Below, in pieces: positions 6,822-15,998 of a stretch of 64,000 nucleotides of DNA. Origin of the DNA: Ensifer sp. WSM1721. Its GTDB lineage: Bacteria; Pseudomonadota; Alphaproteobacteria; Rhizobiales; Rhizobiaceae. Location of the stretch: NCBI RefSeq assembly GCF_000513895.2, contig NZ_CP165782.1, forward strand, positions 806,001 to 870,000. The letters are read 5' to 3'. Numbering within the stretch: position 1 is the first letter of the stretch; each line of letters starts with the position of its first letter. Below the pieces are notes generated by a model that was given only the letters and a program-made list of their open reading frames with translations, was not told where the DNA came from and searched no databases. The position numbers were made by a program, and so were the translations under genes.

Positions 6822-7973
6822 CTATTTCGCGCTTTGGCAGTATTCGCCCCAATCAGCCATCAGCCTGCGGCGCTTCTCAAGCGCATCAGATCGGCGGTAA
6901 GCCGCCTCTGTCTTGTCGGTCAGGACGTGTGCCAAGGCTGCCTCAGCCACTTCCCGCGGATGCTCGGTATGGTCGCCGCACCAATCGCGGAAAGATGAGC
7001 GCAGGCCGTGCAGTGTCGCGTCTTTGTCAGGGGAGGCGGCCCGTAGGCTTTTCGTCATCGCCGTGTCGGATATCGGCCGATTCTCGATGCCGCCCTCAAA
7101 AACAACATCTCCAGTTGCGCGCTGCTGCTGCGCCTTGAGGATAGCAACGGCCCGATCACACAACGGCACGCGGTGTTCGCGGCCCGCCTTCATTCTCTCT
7201 GCTGGTATGACCCAAAGCGCAGCGTCCAAATCGAACTCAGACCATACGGCGCCGCGCACCTCGCCGGATCGGGAAGCGCATAGACAAGAGAACTCCACGG
7301 CACGCGCCGACACTGCAGACGACTCGCGCAATGCCTTCATGGTCGCAGGTATGTCCTTATAGCTTACGGCTGCATGATGGCCTCTGGTGAGCTTCTGACG
7401 GGCCGGCAGAAGGTCTTTCAGGCCGCCTTGCCAATCGGCCGGGTTGTCTCCGGTAAACAAGCCGCGCGCCTTTGCATGGTTTAGGACCGCCGCGATTCGC
7501 ATCCTTGTGCGGTCGGCAGTCTCTGGAATCTTCGTCCAGATAGGCTTTAAGGTCTCAACAACATCGTCGCGCGTAATGTCCGCGATCGGCTTTTTGTGCA
7601 GCGGAGCGGCATAGACGTCCAACGTCATGCGCCACTGCGCCTTGTGCTTCTCGTTTCGGAAGGATGTCTCCTTCACGGTGATAACGTCTTCCATCACGTC
7701 CGCGAATGTCTTGCGGCTGTGCAAGTCGTCGCCCCGTGCTAGCCGCTCCCGAATCGCCTGAGCCTTCTCCCTGGCGAGTGCTAGGCTAACTGGCGCCGTC
7801 CCTTGGCCGTATCCTCCTAGACCGAGCTCTGTGCGCTTGCCGTCCCTCTTATAGATAAAGAACCACTGCGCCGAGCCGCCCTTGCGAATGCGCAGAAACA
7901 GGCCGTCACCATCGCTGTGAATGCCTACTTTGAGGGTTCGAATCCGTGTTTCAGACAGTTTGTTCCGAGCCAT
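6822..7973 (-). CDS. int: P4-type tyrosine site-specific integrase
   Basis: 383 aa from the ATG at 7973, where related proteins begin (MARNKLSETRIRTLKVG); an ATG at 7991 would add six residues and neither has a strong ribosome binding site. The N-terminus is the DUF4102 arm-binding domain (DGDGLFLRIRKGG). The catalytic domain shows Arg in LCASRSGEVRGAVW, His and Arg in LHGLRSSFRDWCGDH, a second His in ALAHVLTDKTEAAYRR, and Tyr in that last motif. It would recombine the element with its chromosomal attachment site. It is the outermost gene at the right end and reads into the element. No tRNA target is visible next to it. Confidence 0.92.
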   Translation of the reverse strand: MARNKLSETRIRTLKVGIHSDGDGLFLRIRKGGSAQWFFIYKRDGKRTELGLGGYGQGTAPVSLALAREKAQAIRERLARGDDLHSRKTFADVMEDVITVKETSFRNEKHKAQWRMTLDVYAAPLHKKPIADITRDDVVETLKPIWTKIPETADRTRMRIAAVLNHAKARGLFTGDNPADWQGGLKDLLPARQKLTRGHHAAVSYKDIPATMKALRESSAVSARAVEFSCLCASRSGEVRGAVWSEFDLDAALWVIPAERMKAGREHRVPLCDRAVAILKAQQQRATGDVVFEGGIENRPISDTAMTKSLRAASPDKDATLHGLRSSFRDWCGDHTEHPREVAEAALAHVLTDKTEAAYRRSDALEKRRRLMADWGEYCQSAK

Positions 7974-8798
7974 ACCAATTCCCGTTGCCATAACTTTGGT
8001 AACGAAAATACGGAAAATACGGCAATTAGCAAGGACAAAGCACCTGTATTTTCAATACTTTACGCGACATGGCGGTCTTCTTCTCCGCCATTTCCCGCAT
8101 GTTCAGCCCGAACATAAAGCTGGCGGCCAATCCCAGAGTGGTAGCACCGTGGCCTTATGCGGAGCCCCCTTTCTCCAGTAGCGAAGCACACCGGCTGCGA
8201 GTTCGCAGCACATCTTCGCGAAAGCAATTGATCGCTCGCCTGCGCTTGAGCAATCTCACCGTCCCACGATCGACCCGACCTTGGCCGAATTCTGCGACCG
8301 AGGTGATCGTCGCCTCCGCAGATTCGCGAATCTCCGCCCGCTGATTCTGTTGGGAATCGGCGAAAGCTCCCCTGATCGCATTGTCCGACTCGGCCTTCGG
8401 GCGGCCTTAGGGGCTGCGGAAAGACCGGGCGCGGAGAACCCGATGCCGGCTTTTGCCCCCGTTTTTGGCCATTTTCTGCCTCTTTTCGATACAGAAGCAA
8501 TGACGCAGCTTCACGCTAACCCCGCGTGGCTAAAGGATTTTCTTAATGGTTTGTTAATTCTCTCGGGCCGTCTGGGGCGATTTTGTGTCGTTTCAGCAAC
8601 AGGGATCAGGGAAGGGCAGCGCAAAGGAGTTGATCAGGCAAGTTGGTCGTTGCGCGCCCCATCCGGTTTTGTATTTTCAACTCCGGAAGCGAGGGCGGTT
8701 GATCGTCCGACTTCTTGAACGTTGGGGATGGGGCAGGGAACGCTGTCCTTCAGCAAAGAAACCCAGACCCGTTTGAAACTTTTGACTGGAGGTCAGAA
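7974..8798. other. Junction between the integrated element and the chromosome
   Basis: 825 bp with no intact gene. The int-proximal 80 bp are AT-rich with repeated ATACGG units (ACGAAAATACGGAAAATACG near 8008) and probably carry the int promoter and the attachment site, whose core cannot be named without the other end. 8060-8500 looks like decayed coding sequence. The last 250 bp form the porin promoter and leader region. Confidence 0.5.
8060..8500 (-). pseudogene. Possible decayed gene, coding signal split over frames
   Basis: The minus strand has an open frame of 146 codons whose product is Arg/Gly/Cys-rich and not protein-like. Another frame of the same stretch contains ESDNAIRGAFADSQQNQRAE followed by IRESAEATITSVAEFGQGRV, an amphipathic helical pattern that does look like real protein, and later AASFMFGLNMREMAEKK, with stops between them. 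That fits a gene broken by frameshifts, perhaps a phasin-like helical protein, next to the integration point. The family is a guess. Confidence 0.3.
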
Positions 8799-9845
8799 AT
8801 GAACATCAAGAGCCTTCTTCTCGGCTCCGCTGCTGCTCTCGCAGCAGTCTCCGGCGCGCAGGCTGCCGACGCTATCGTCGCTGCCGAGCCGGAGCCCATG
8901 GAATACGTTCGCGTTTGCGACGCTTTCGGCACGGGTTACTTCTACATTCCGGGCACGGAAACCTGCCTCAAGATCAGCGGCTTCGTCCGCTTCCAGACGA
9001 CCTTCGGTGAAGATCAGTCTGGTACGTCCGACTGGGATGCCTTTGCTCGTGGCTTCCTCGCATTCGACGCCAAGAGCGACACCGAATTCGGCACGCTGAC
9101 CGGCTTCTTCGCTATCGAAGCTGACCAGGACAACCAGAACTCCAACAACTTCAAGGTTGACGAAGCTTATATCCAGCTCGGCGGCTTCAAGGTTGGTTCC
9201 TTCTGGAGCTGGTGGGATAAGGGCCTGAACGGCGAAACCGACATCAACGGTAACGACACCACCAAGTTCAACTCGATTGCCTACATCTACGATGGCGGCA
9301 CTTTCCAGGCTGGTGTAGCCGTTGAAGAACTCGAAGGCGTAACCTCGAAGCCGAACGGTGTTGGCGTTTCCGCCATCGTTTCCGCTACGCTCGGCGGCGT
9401 ATCCTTCGACCTGCTCGGCAGCTATGACTCGGAAGTCGAAGAAGGCGCGATCCGCGGTCTCGTTTCGGCAGACCTCGGCCCGGGCGTTCTCCAGGCTCTC
9501 GCCATCTGGTCGTCTGACCCGAACGCTTACTGGGCGGTTTCGGAATGGAGCGTTGCTGCTTCGTACCGCTTCAATGCAACCGACAAGTTCGCAATCACCC
9601 CCGGCGCTCAGTACTTCGGCGACATCCGCAATGGTGTTGAGTTCAATGATGCCTACGTCGGTGGCGGTGGTTCCTTCGGCAACGGCGACGCTTGGAAGGT
9701 CGGTATCACGGCCGACTACAAGATCACCGAAGGCCTGGCAGCTCGCGCAACGGTTAACTACACCGAAGTCGACTACGACACGCCGATCGTTGGCGCTCAG
9801 GACGATTTCGTCTCTGGCTTCATCCGTCTGCAGCGTGACTTCTAA
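8799..9845 (+). CDS. ropA: Outer-membrane porin, Porin_2 family (RopA-like)
   Basis: 348 aa from the ATG at 8799, with GGAGG 6 nt upstream. The first 22 residues (MNIKSLLLGSAAALAAVSGA) are a Sec signal peptide cut after AQA. The mature start has VRVCDAFGTGYFYIPGTETC followed by LKISGFVRFQ, the signature of the alphaproteobacterial porins typified by Brucella Omp2b and rhizobial RopA. The rest alternates in short aromatic strands and ends in RLQRDF, a C-terminal Phe that the BAM machinery recognises. It forms a general diffusion channel. Codon use is strongly biased, as in highly expressed genes, and a strong terminator follows. Sinorhizobium carries paralogs, so which RopA this is cannot be told. 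Confidence 0.93.
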   Translation: MNIKSLLLGSAAALAAVSGAQAADAIVAAEPEPMEYVRVCDAFGTGYFYIPGTETCLKISGFVRFQTTFGEDQSGTSDWDAFARGFLAFDAKSDTEFGTLTGFFAIEADQDNQNSNNFKVDEAYIQLGGFKVGSFWSWWDKGLNGETDINGNDTTKFNSIAYIYDGGTFQAGVAVEELEGVTSKPNGVGVSAIVSATLGGVSFDLLGSYDSEVEEGAIRGLVSADLGPGVLQALAIWSSDPNAYWAVSEWSVAASYRFNATDKFAITPGAQYFGDIRNGVEFNDAYVGGGGSFGNGDAWKVGITADYKITEGLAARATVNYTEVDYDTPIVGAQDDFVSGFIRLQRDF

Positions 9846-9871
9846 TCTGACCTGACCTCGGTCAGTGAAGG

Positions 9872-9899
9872 AAAGCCCGGCTCTTGAGCCGGGCTTTTT
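9872..9899 (+). terminator. Rho-independent terminator after the porin
   Basis: AAAGCCCGGC, a short loop, then GCCGGGCTTTTTG: an 8-bp GC stem with a T-run 27 bp past the porin stop codon. Confidence 0.92.
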
Positions 9900-10000
9900 G
9901 CTTTTCAACATATGATCGCCTTTTATCACGAACGCGTGATCGACCAAGGTTGCTATGGCACAAATGGCCGCGCGCACCATTTCTTCATCAGAAAGGAAAA

Positions 10001-10525
10001 ATGGTGAGGTCGATGAAGAGGTTAGCAATTGTTGCCCTGTCGCTCGCGACAGCTCTGACCGGTGTTCCGCCAGCCGAGGCATTTCCGGTGATTCCAACAC
10101 CAAATGCGCAAGTTTCTGAGGTTCAACAGGTCCAGTATAAGGGCCACAATCCACGCAGTTGGAGCGGCGACAGCGCCATGGAGCAGTGGCTCTGGTTCAA
10201 GCGTAGAGGCGCGTACCGTAACCATGACCGCTGGGACGGCCCCCGCTACGGCTCGTACAGACGCTACCGGGACCGGGGTTATTACCGCCGCCATTACCGT
10301 GATTGGGACGATGACGACGACGATTTTGGCGCGGCTCTCGGAGGCTTCGCAGCCGGCGCGATTATCGGCGGTCTTCTGAGTCAGCCGCCCAGGGCCTACT
10401 ACCGCGGCGGCGGCAATTCGCATGCGAATTGGTGTTATGCGCGCTACAGGTCGTACCGGGCTTACGACAATACGTACCAGCCCTATTACGGCCGGCGTCG
10501 TCAGTGCATTTCGCCGTACATGTAA
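10001..10525 (+). CDS. BA14K family secreted protein
   Basis: 174 aa from the ATG at 10001, with GAAAGGA just upstream; an ATG four codons later is an alternative. It has a signal peptide ([20 protein letters not shown], cut near AEA). A basic Tyr/Arg-rich middle ([20 protein letters not shown]) is followed by a Gly/Ala hydrophobic stretch, [20 protein letters not shown], which may sit in a membrane. The C-terminal motif [20 protein letters not shown] and the final CISPYM identify the BA14K domain, known from an immunoreactive Brucella lectin-like protein. Its function in rhizobia is unclear. An inverted repeat ATCACG-AACG-CGTGAT lies upstream at 9925-9940. Confidence 0.85.
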   Translation: MVRSMKRLAIVALSLATALTGVPPAEAFPVIPTPNAQVSEVQQVQYKGHNPRSWSGDSAMEQWLWFKRRGAYRNHDRWDGPRYGSYRRYRDRGYYRRHYRDWDDDDDDFGAALGGFAAGAIIGGLLSQPPRAYYRGGGNSHANWCYARYRSYRAYDNTYQPYYGRRRQCISPYM

Positions 10526-10638
10526 GCGTGGAGGAAAATTGCCGCGCCTAATGGCCTAGTCAACGGCGTCGAGTTTTTGCGCTCGGAATTCGTAGCTTTC
10601 TCTGGGGACTCTTTCGTGGCGCCTTGCAGCAGGGTCAA

Positions 10639-11505
10639 TCAGCCTCGAACGAATGCCGCTATGTGCGCTTCGAGCCCGCCGAGATGCAGATGCGGCGCGT
10701 GGCCTTGGCCGCGCGCGGTCACGGCCACCAGATCGGGATGCCGCCGCGCCATTTCCTGAACGGTCGCTTCGCTCAGCAGTTTGGAACGTTCGCCGCGAAC
10801 GACCATCATCGGCAGGTCGTGAAAAGCATCGAATTGTGGCCACAGCTCCGGGAGTGCGGTGTCGGCGGTCACGCCTTTCAGTTGCGCAGCGATCGCCGGA
10901 TCGACGTCGGCGATTGGGAGCCCGTCTTCATCCCGGTAGATCGCTTCGGCCATGTCACGCCAGTCCTGCTCGCGAAGAAGGGGGAAGTCTTCACCGTGCA
11001 AGCGCCAGAGAAAGATCGGCGCCTCCGCCCAACTTTCCGGTCCTCTTGCCGCGTTCAGGTAGTCGCGGATCTTCATTAGCCCCTCGACCTCGACCACAGG
11101 CCCGATGTCGTTGAGGACCACGCGTGCGATAAGGGCAGGGGCTGATACGATGAGGTGATGGAGAATGAGGCCGCCGCGGGACGTGCCGATGAATATTGCT
11201 TTGTCGATCCCGAAATAGGCGCAGGCAGTGATGACGTCGGCGGATTCGGCAGCGATCGTGTACCGGCTCTTGTCGTTGTCGCGCTCCGACTGCCCGCGAC
11301 CGCGATAGTCGAGCGTGACGACGGGATGTCCGCCGCCGGCGGGGGAGGCGAGGAAGGTGGCCAAGGCATGGAAATCGCGGCTGTTGCGAGTGAGTCCCGG
11401 GAGGCAGACGATGGGAATGCCCGCCCGCCGCTCAGCCCCGAAGCCATAAGCCCGGCCGTAGAGCCTCAGCCCGTCCGTCGCGTGAAAATAATGCGGTTGA
11501 AACAT
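10639..11505 (-). CDS. Alpha/beta-fold hydrolase
   Basis: 288 aa. The catalytic nucleophile sits in GTSRGG near residue 110, the oxyanion region is LPGLTRNSRDFH, an acid lies around VVRGERSKLL, and the general-base His is in ARGQGHAPHLH near the end. These are the features of the soluble epoxide-hydrolase/esterase-type alpha/beta hydrolases. There is no signal peptide, so it is cytoplasmic. It lies 69 bp after the lytic transglycosylase gene in the same direction and may share its transcript. The substrate cannot be predicted. Confidence 0.85.
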   Translation of the reverse strand: MFQPHYFHATDGLRLYGRAYGFGAERRAGIPIVCLPGLTRNSRDFHALATFLASPAGGGHPVVTLDYRGRGQSERDNDKSRYTIAAESADVITACAYFGIDKAIFIGTSRGGLILHHLIVSAPALIARVVLNDIGPVVEVEGLMKIRDYLNAARGPESWAEAPIFLWRLHGEDFPLLREQDWRDMAEAIYRDEDGLPIADVDPAIAAQLKGVTADTALPELWPQFDAFHDLPMMVVRGERSKLLSEATVQEMARRHPDLVAVTARGQGHAPHLHLGGLEAHIAAFVRG

Positions 11506-11574
11506 CTGCCACCCTAATCGCCGCGTGTCGCATTGCCACCGATCGCCTAGTCGCCGCTGTGTCGCTGGCGACGG

Positions 11575-13677
11575 TCACGAAGGATCGCGCCCCATTCTCA
11601 AGTCCGACACGATGTCAGCCTTTTGCCCGAGCCGGGATTTATAGACCTGATAATTTTCCATCACACGCTGGACGTAGTTGCGTGTCTCCTCGAAGGGAAT
11701 GCGCTCGATCCAGTCGACCGCCTCATCGATCGGCTTGCCACGCGGGTCGCCATAGCGGGCGAGCCATTGAGGCACGCGACGCGGACCGGCATTGTAGGCG
11801 ATGAAGGTGAGGATGTACGAGCCGCCGAAGCTGTCGATCTGCTCGCCGAGATAGTGAGCTCCGAGCGTCGCATTGTAGCCGGCGTCCGTCGTCAGGCGGT
11901 CCTTGGAATAGGCGAGGCCGTAGCGGCTGGCGACACCTTTGGCAGTGCCGGGCAGAAGCTGCAGCAGGCCATGGGCGTTCGCCGCGGAAATCGCTGCCGG
12001 ATTGAAGGCGCTTTCCTGGCGGGCGATCGCATAGGCGAGGGCCTTGCCGGCCCCGCTGATATCCGCGCTCGACGGAATGACGCCGATCGGGAAGGCTAGG
12101 GCGGCCACGTCTACGCCGCGGGCGAAGGCGATTTTCCCGACCTGCAGGGAAAGTTGGTGATTGCCCGCTTTCTCCGCCTGCCCCGCCAGGATTGCAAGTT
12201 CGCCGGGACTGTTGAGCTCCTCCGAGAGCGCCCGATAGAGACTGTCGGCCCGCCAGCCGTGGCCGCTCGCTTCGAGTCGGCCGATCGCCTTGACGGCTTC
12301 GCGGCTTTCGAAGCGGGCGCGATCTTCCTCGGTAGGCGAGGGGTAGGTCACATCGATCGTCGAGCGACCGATTCGTGCGGCGGCAAGCTGACCGTAGAAA
12401 GTGCCGGGATATTGCGCCGCATTGCCGAAATACTCGCCCGCGTTGCCGGGGCCACCGGCCTCGGCGGCGCGCCCAAGCCAATACCAGGCGCGGGAGGCGG
12501 AGACCGGCCGTCCAGATGCCTCCAGGATCCTGCGGAAATGGCGTGCGGCCGTCGCCGGCTCTTCGAGCCCTCGCAGCGCATACCAGCCCGCGTGGAATTC
12601 CGCATCGACGATGTCCGTCGGCCGGTTTGCCGCATGATTGGCAGCGATGTCGTAGGCGCCACGGAAGTCGCCCTTGTCGAGGAGGCCGCGGCTGACCACG
12701 CGCTGCTCCTTCCACCATTCTCCCGGGTCGACCAGGGCGCCGCTGTCCTCAGGCATCCGGGCGAGAAGCTTTGCAGCCTCCTCGTATTTCTCTCGTTTCC
12801 GCAGAAGCTCGATGCGAATGAAGAGATAGGCGGGTTTGTCGCGCCAGGAGGGGTCGACCGCCGCAACAAGCGCCGCCGCATCGCTGCTGCCGCGGATGAC
12901 TGCGGTCCAGGCCCGGAAGAGCGATTGCGCCTTGCCGAGATCACTGAACCGCTCCGCCTGTTCGGTGCGGCCACGATAAAGCAGCATTTCCATCCGCCGC
13001 CTATGGTCGTCGGTCGTCAGCAGGCCCGGAAACTCCGAGAGGATCTTCGTTTCGATCTCCTCGTCGAGCGCCTCGTCCAGCCAGATAGCGCGCAGATGCT
13101 TGGCGGCCGTCGCGGCTTGCCCCTCGGCCGTCAAGGCACGCGCAAGGACGATCGCCCCTTCCGCCGTTTCCGGGCGGGTCGCACCGAAGGCGGCGATCAC
13201 GTCGGCGGCCGGCGGATTTTCGCGATAGAGCGCTCGTTCCGAATGGGGGCGCAGCGACTTCAGGCCCGGCCAGCCGATAAGTTCCCGTTGCGCATCGGCG
13301 ATTTCGTAGGAGGGGACGCCTCGCTGTCCGGAAACGGCGATCGCCCAGGTGAGAATATGCCGGTCCAGCGTTCCGGCCGGCATGCGGTCGCGAACAGCGA
13401 TCGCCGTTGCCGGCTGCCGGTCCGACAAGGCATCGAGGCCGGTTTTCAGATCTCCATCGACTTCCGCGGTAGCGTCCGGTATCGCGGCAGTGACATCACC
13501 CGTCGTGATCCGTCCCCATTTGCCCGCGGAACCTGGCTTCTGCGCCGGTATTGGTATCCGGCTCTCGACGGCGCCGGCCGATGAGGCCAGTATCGCTGCA
13601 CCGAGCATGGCGGCGACAGGCAGAAAGAGCATTCCGCGCATCAAGAGCCCCGTGGTTCCCCGTGTCTCAAACTTCAT
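11575..13677 (-). CDS. Soluble lytic murein transglycosylase
   Basis: 700 aa from the ATG at 13677; an in-frame TTG eight codons earlier is less likely. An N-terminal hydrophobic segment (MLFLPVAAMLGAAILASSAG) is a signal peptide that sends it to the periplasm. Residues 60-500 are an Ala-rich helical array like the doughnut-shaped U and L domains of Slt70. The C-terminal SLT domain has the catalytic Glu in IARQESAFNPAAIS, then HGLLQLLPGTAKGV and YNAGPRRVPQWLARYG. It cleaves the MurNAc-GlcNAc bond of peptidoglycan and leaves a 1,6-anhydro end. It is divergent from dapA, which supplies diaminopimelate for the same polymer. Confidence 0.92.
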   Translation of the reverse strand: MKFETRGTTGLLMRGMLFLPVAAMLGAAILASSAGAVESRIPIPAQKPGSAGKWGRITTGDVTAAIPDATAEVDGDLKTGLDALSDRQPATAIAVRDRMPAGTLDRHILTWAIAVSGQRGVPSYEIADAQRELIGWPGLKSLRPHSERALYRENPPAADVIAAFGATRPETAEGAIVLARALTAEGQAATAAKHLRAIWLDEALDEEIETKILSEFPGLLTTDDHRRRMEMLLYRGRTEQAERFSDLGKAQSLFRAWTAVIRGSSDAAALVAAVDPSWRDKPAYLFIRIELLRKREKYEEAAKLLARMPEDSGALVDPGEWWKEQRVVSRGLLDKGDFRGAYDIAANHAANRPTDIVDAEFHAGWYALRGLEEPATAARHFRRILEASGRPVSASRAWYWLGRAAEAGGPGNAGEYFGNAAQYPGTFYGQLAAARIGRSTIDVTYPSPTEEDRARFESREAVKAIGRLEASGHGWRADSLYRALSEELNSPGELAILAGQAEKAGNHQLSLQVGKIAFARGVDVAALAFPIGVIPSSADISGAGKALAYAIARQESAFNPAAISAANAHGLLQLLPGTAKGVASRYGLAYSKDRLTTDAGYNATLGAHYLGEQIDSFGGSYILTFIAYNAGPRRVPQWLARYGDPRGKPIDEAVDWIERIPFEETRNYVQRVMENYQVYKSRLGQKADIVSDLRMGRDPS

Positions 13678-13948
13678 TTTGCCGTCGGATCGGCTACGCA
13701 AAGGTTAGCGGCATTTGTCGGTCGTCGTAAATGGCAGGCGAGCGGGCAGTTCATGGCTCTTGCTTCCCTGCGTGCCAGAGCCGGTCGCAGTTCCCTCAAG
13801 CTCTCCATTGGTCGGAAACGGACACGAAATGCGTTGTTGCGGCGCTTGCCGCAATCACGTCACATGATTATGGTGCGGCAGTTTTTTAACCGTCGATTGC
13901 GGCCAAAGCATGGGCCTGTTCCGTGTCCCCGGCCGTCAGGAGTTGTGC

Positions 13949-14833
13949 ATGTTCAAGGGTTCCATTCCCGCACTCGTAACACCGTTCACGGCCACCGGCT
14001 CGGTCGATGCGGATAGTTTCGTCGCGCATGTGGAGTGGCAGATAAAAGCGGGCAGCCACGGTCTTGTGCCGGTGGGCACCACGGGCGAATCCCCGACCCT
14101 TTCCCACGACGAGCACAAGCAGGTCGTAGAACTGTGCGTCGAGGCAGCCGCCCGTCGCGTCCCGGTCATCGCTGGCGCGGGCTCCAACAATACGATCGAG
14201 GCGATCGAACTGGCACAGCATGCGGAAAAAGCTGGAGCGGACGCCATTCTCGTCGTCACGCCCTACTACAACAAGCCAACGCAAAAGGGGCTCTTTGCCC
14301 ATTATGCGGCGATTGCCGAAAACGTGAAGCTGCCGATCGTTATCTATAACATTCCTGGCCGATCGGTCATCGACATGAGCGTCGAGACCATGGCGGCGCT
14401 GGCCAAGGCCTATCCCACGATCATCGGCGTCAAGGATGCGACCGGCAAGATCGAGCGGGTTTCTGAGCAGCGCATGGCCTGCGGCAAGGATTTCGTGCAG
14501 CTTTCGGGCGAGGACGCGACCGCGCTCGGCTTCAACGCACATGGCGGCGTTGGCTGCATTTCCGTTACCGCCAATGTCGCGCCGCGCCTCTGCGCCGAAT
14601 TCCAGGAGGCGACCCTTGCCGGCGATTTCGCCAGAGCGCTAGACTACCAGGACAAGCTGATGCCGCTTCACAAGGCGATCTTCCTGGAGCCTGGCCTTTG
14701 CGGCGCGAAATATGCGCTCAACCGCCTTGGGAGAATGAGCCGCGCGGTCCGCTCGCCGCTGCTGCCGACGCTCGAGCCGGCGACGGAGGCGGCGATCGAC
14801 TCCGCGCTTCGGCACGCGGGATTGATGAACTGA
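13949..14833 (+). CDS. dapA: 4-hydroxy-tetrahydrodipicolinate synthase
   Basis: 294 aa from the ATG at 13949, with AGGAG 6 nt upstream. The class I aldolase fold shows [16 protein letters not shown] near residue 45, the catalytic Tyr in [14 protein letters not shown] near residue 135 and the Schiff-base Lys in IIGVKDATG near residue 165. It condenses pyruvate with aspartate semialdehyde, the first committed step to lysine and meso-diaminopimelate. It overlaps smpB by 1 nt (TGATG), so the two are coupled. Confidence 0.97.
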   Translation: MFKGSIPALVTPFTATGSVDADSFVAHVEWQIKAGSHGLVPVGTTGESPTLSHDEHKQVVELCVEAAARRVPVIAGAGSNNTIEAIELAQHAEKAGADAILVVTPYYNKPTQKGLFAHYAAIAENVKLPIVIYNIPGRSVIDMSVETMAALAKAYPTIIGVKDATGKIERVSEQRMACGKDFVQLSGEDATALGFNAHGGVGCISVTANVAPRLCAEFQEATLAGDFARALDYQDKLMPLHKAIFLEPGLCGAKYALNRLGRMSRAVRSPLLPTLEPATEAAIDSALRHAGLMN

Positions 14834-15312
14834 TGGCACCGAAAGGCAGCGAAAGGACGGTCAAGAAGGTCGTGGCGGAAAACCGCAAGGCCCGCTTCAA
14901 CTATGAGATCGTGGATACCTACGAGGCCGGTCTCGTGTTGACCGGCACCGAGGTCAAGTCGTTGCGTGAGGGGAAGGCCAACATCTCGGAGTCCTATGCG
15001 ACCGACGAGGGCGGCGAAATCTGGCTGATCAATTCCTATCTGCCGGAATATCTACAGGCGAACCGCTTCAACCATGAGACGCGCCGGCGCCGCAAGTTGC
15101 TTCTGTCGAAGCGGGAGGTGAACCGCCTCCAAGGCGCCGTCAATCGCGAAGGCATGTCGCTGATCCCGCTCAGGATCTACTTCAACGAGCGCGGGCGCGC
15201 GAAGCTGGAACTGGCGCTCGGCAAAGGCAAGAAGCTGCACGACAAGCGCGAGACCTCCAAGGAGCGCGACTGGAACCGACAGAAGAACCGCCTGCTCAAG
15301 GAGCGCGGCTGA
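14833..15312 (+). CDS. smpB: SsrA-binding protein SmpB
   Basis: 159 aa. It shows the conserved OB-fold core [20 protein letters not shown], the motif [16 protein letters not shown] near residue 40, and the basic C-terminal tail [20 protein letters not shown] that enters the empty mRNA channel. It brings tmRNA to stalled ribosomes for trans-translation. The start codon overlaps the dapA stop, an arrangement common in rhizobia. No tmRNA gene is visible in this window. Confidence 0.97.
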   Translation: MAPKGSERTVKKVVAENRKARFNYEIVDTYEAGLVLTGTEVKSLREGKANISESYATDEGGEIWLINSYLPEYLQANRFNHETRRRRKLLLSKREVNRLQGAVNREGMSLIPLRIYFNERGRAKLELALGKGKKLHDKRETSKERDWNRQKNRLLKERG

Positions 15313-15419
15313 GTCTTTTTCATTGGGGTTTGCGAGGGAAAGCCCCCTCATCCGGCCTTCCCGGCCACCTCACCCCGCCTGCGGATAGAGGGTTAGGTCA
15401 GATAGACGGATCGCTTGCG

Positions 15420-15998
15420 TTAAAGCTCGACGTCGTCGGCAACCGGCTCTACAGGACGCTGCACCCGTTCGGAAGGCTCGCGGCCTATTTCGCCCCTGAG
15501 AGTTGCCAGATCGATGAAGTGGTCCGCCTGGCGGCGCAGGTCGTCGGCGATCATCGGGGGCTGCGTCGACATCGTCGAGACCACGGAGACTTTGCGTCCT
15601 TTGCGCTGCAAAGCCTCGACCAGCGTCGTGAAGTCTCCGTCGCCCGAGAAGATCACCAGATGGTCGACGGTCTCCGACTGCTCCATGGCGTCGATTGCGA
15701 GCTCGATATCCATGTTGCCCTTGATCTTGCGGCGCCCGAGCGAGTCGGTGAATTCCTTGGCGGGCTTGGTGACGACCTTGTAGCCGTTATAATCCAGCCA
15801 GTCGATCAATGGACGAATGGAGGAATATTCCTGGTCCTCGATGAGCGCAGTGTAATAGTAGGCCCTCAGCAGGTATCCGCGCTTCTGGAATGCTTTGAGC
15901 AGCTTGCGATAATCGATGTCGAAACCGAGACTCTTCGATGCAGCGTAGAGGTTGGCGCCATCGATGAATAGAGCGATTTTCTCGCGAGGATCGAACAT
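15420..15998 (-). CDS. NYN-domain (LabA/DUF88-type) putative ribonuclease
   Basis: 192 aa from the ATG at 15998, which has AAGGAA 7 nt upstream; earlier ATGs at 16016 and 16025 lack one. The PIN-like NYN fold has acidic metal ligands in IALFIDGANLYAASKSLGFD, in KGNMDIELAIDAM near residue 95 and in HLVIFSGDGDFTTLVEALQR near residue 110. NYN proteins are predicted or proven RNases of the DUF88/LabA group. The C-terminal 25 residues are charged and disordered. It converges on smpB and is divergent from rpoZ across a long spacer. The substrate is unknown. Confidence 0.85.
   Translation of the reverse strand: MFDPREKIALFIDGANLYAASKSLGFDIDYRKLLKAFQKRGYLLRAYYYTALIEDQEYSSIRPLIDWLDYNGYKVVTKPAKEFTDSLGRRKIKGNMDIELAIDAMEQSETVDHLVIFSGDGDFTTLVEALQRKGRKVSVVSTMSTQPPMIADDLRRQADHFIDLATLRGEIGREPSERVQRPVEPVADDVEL

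Noticed and set aside
7934..7950. GGGTTCGAATCC, resembling a tRNA T-loop, near the integrase start, as a possible tRNA attachment site
   Set aside because: It lies inside the integrase coding sequence, the flanking bases do not pair as a T-arm, and no acceptor or anticodon arm can be built around it.
8793..10154. 453-codon open frame antisense to the porin
   Set aside because: It mirrors the strongly biased codon use of ropA; its composition is not protein-like and it would run through the porin terminator.
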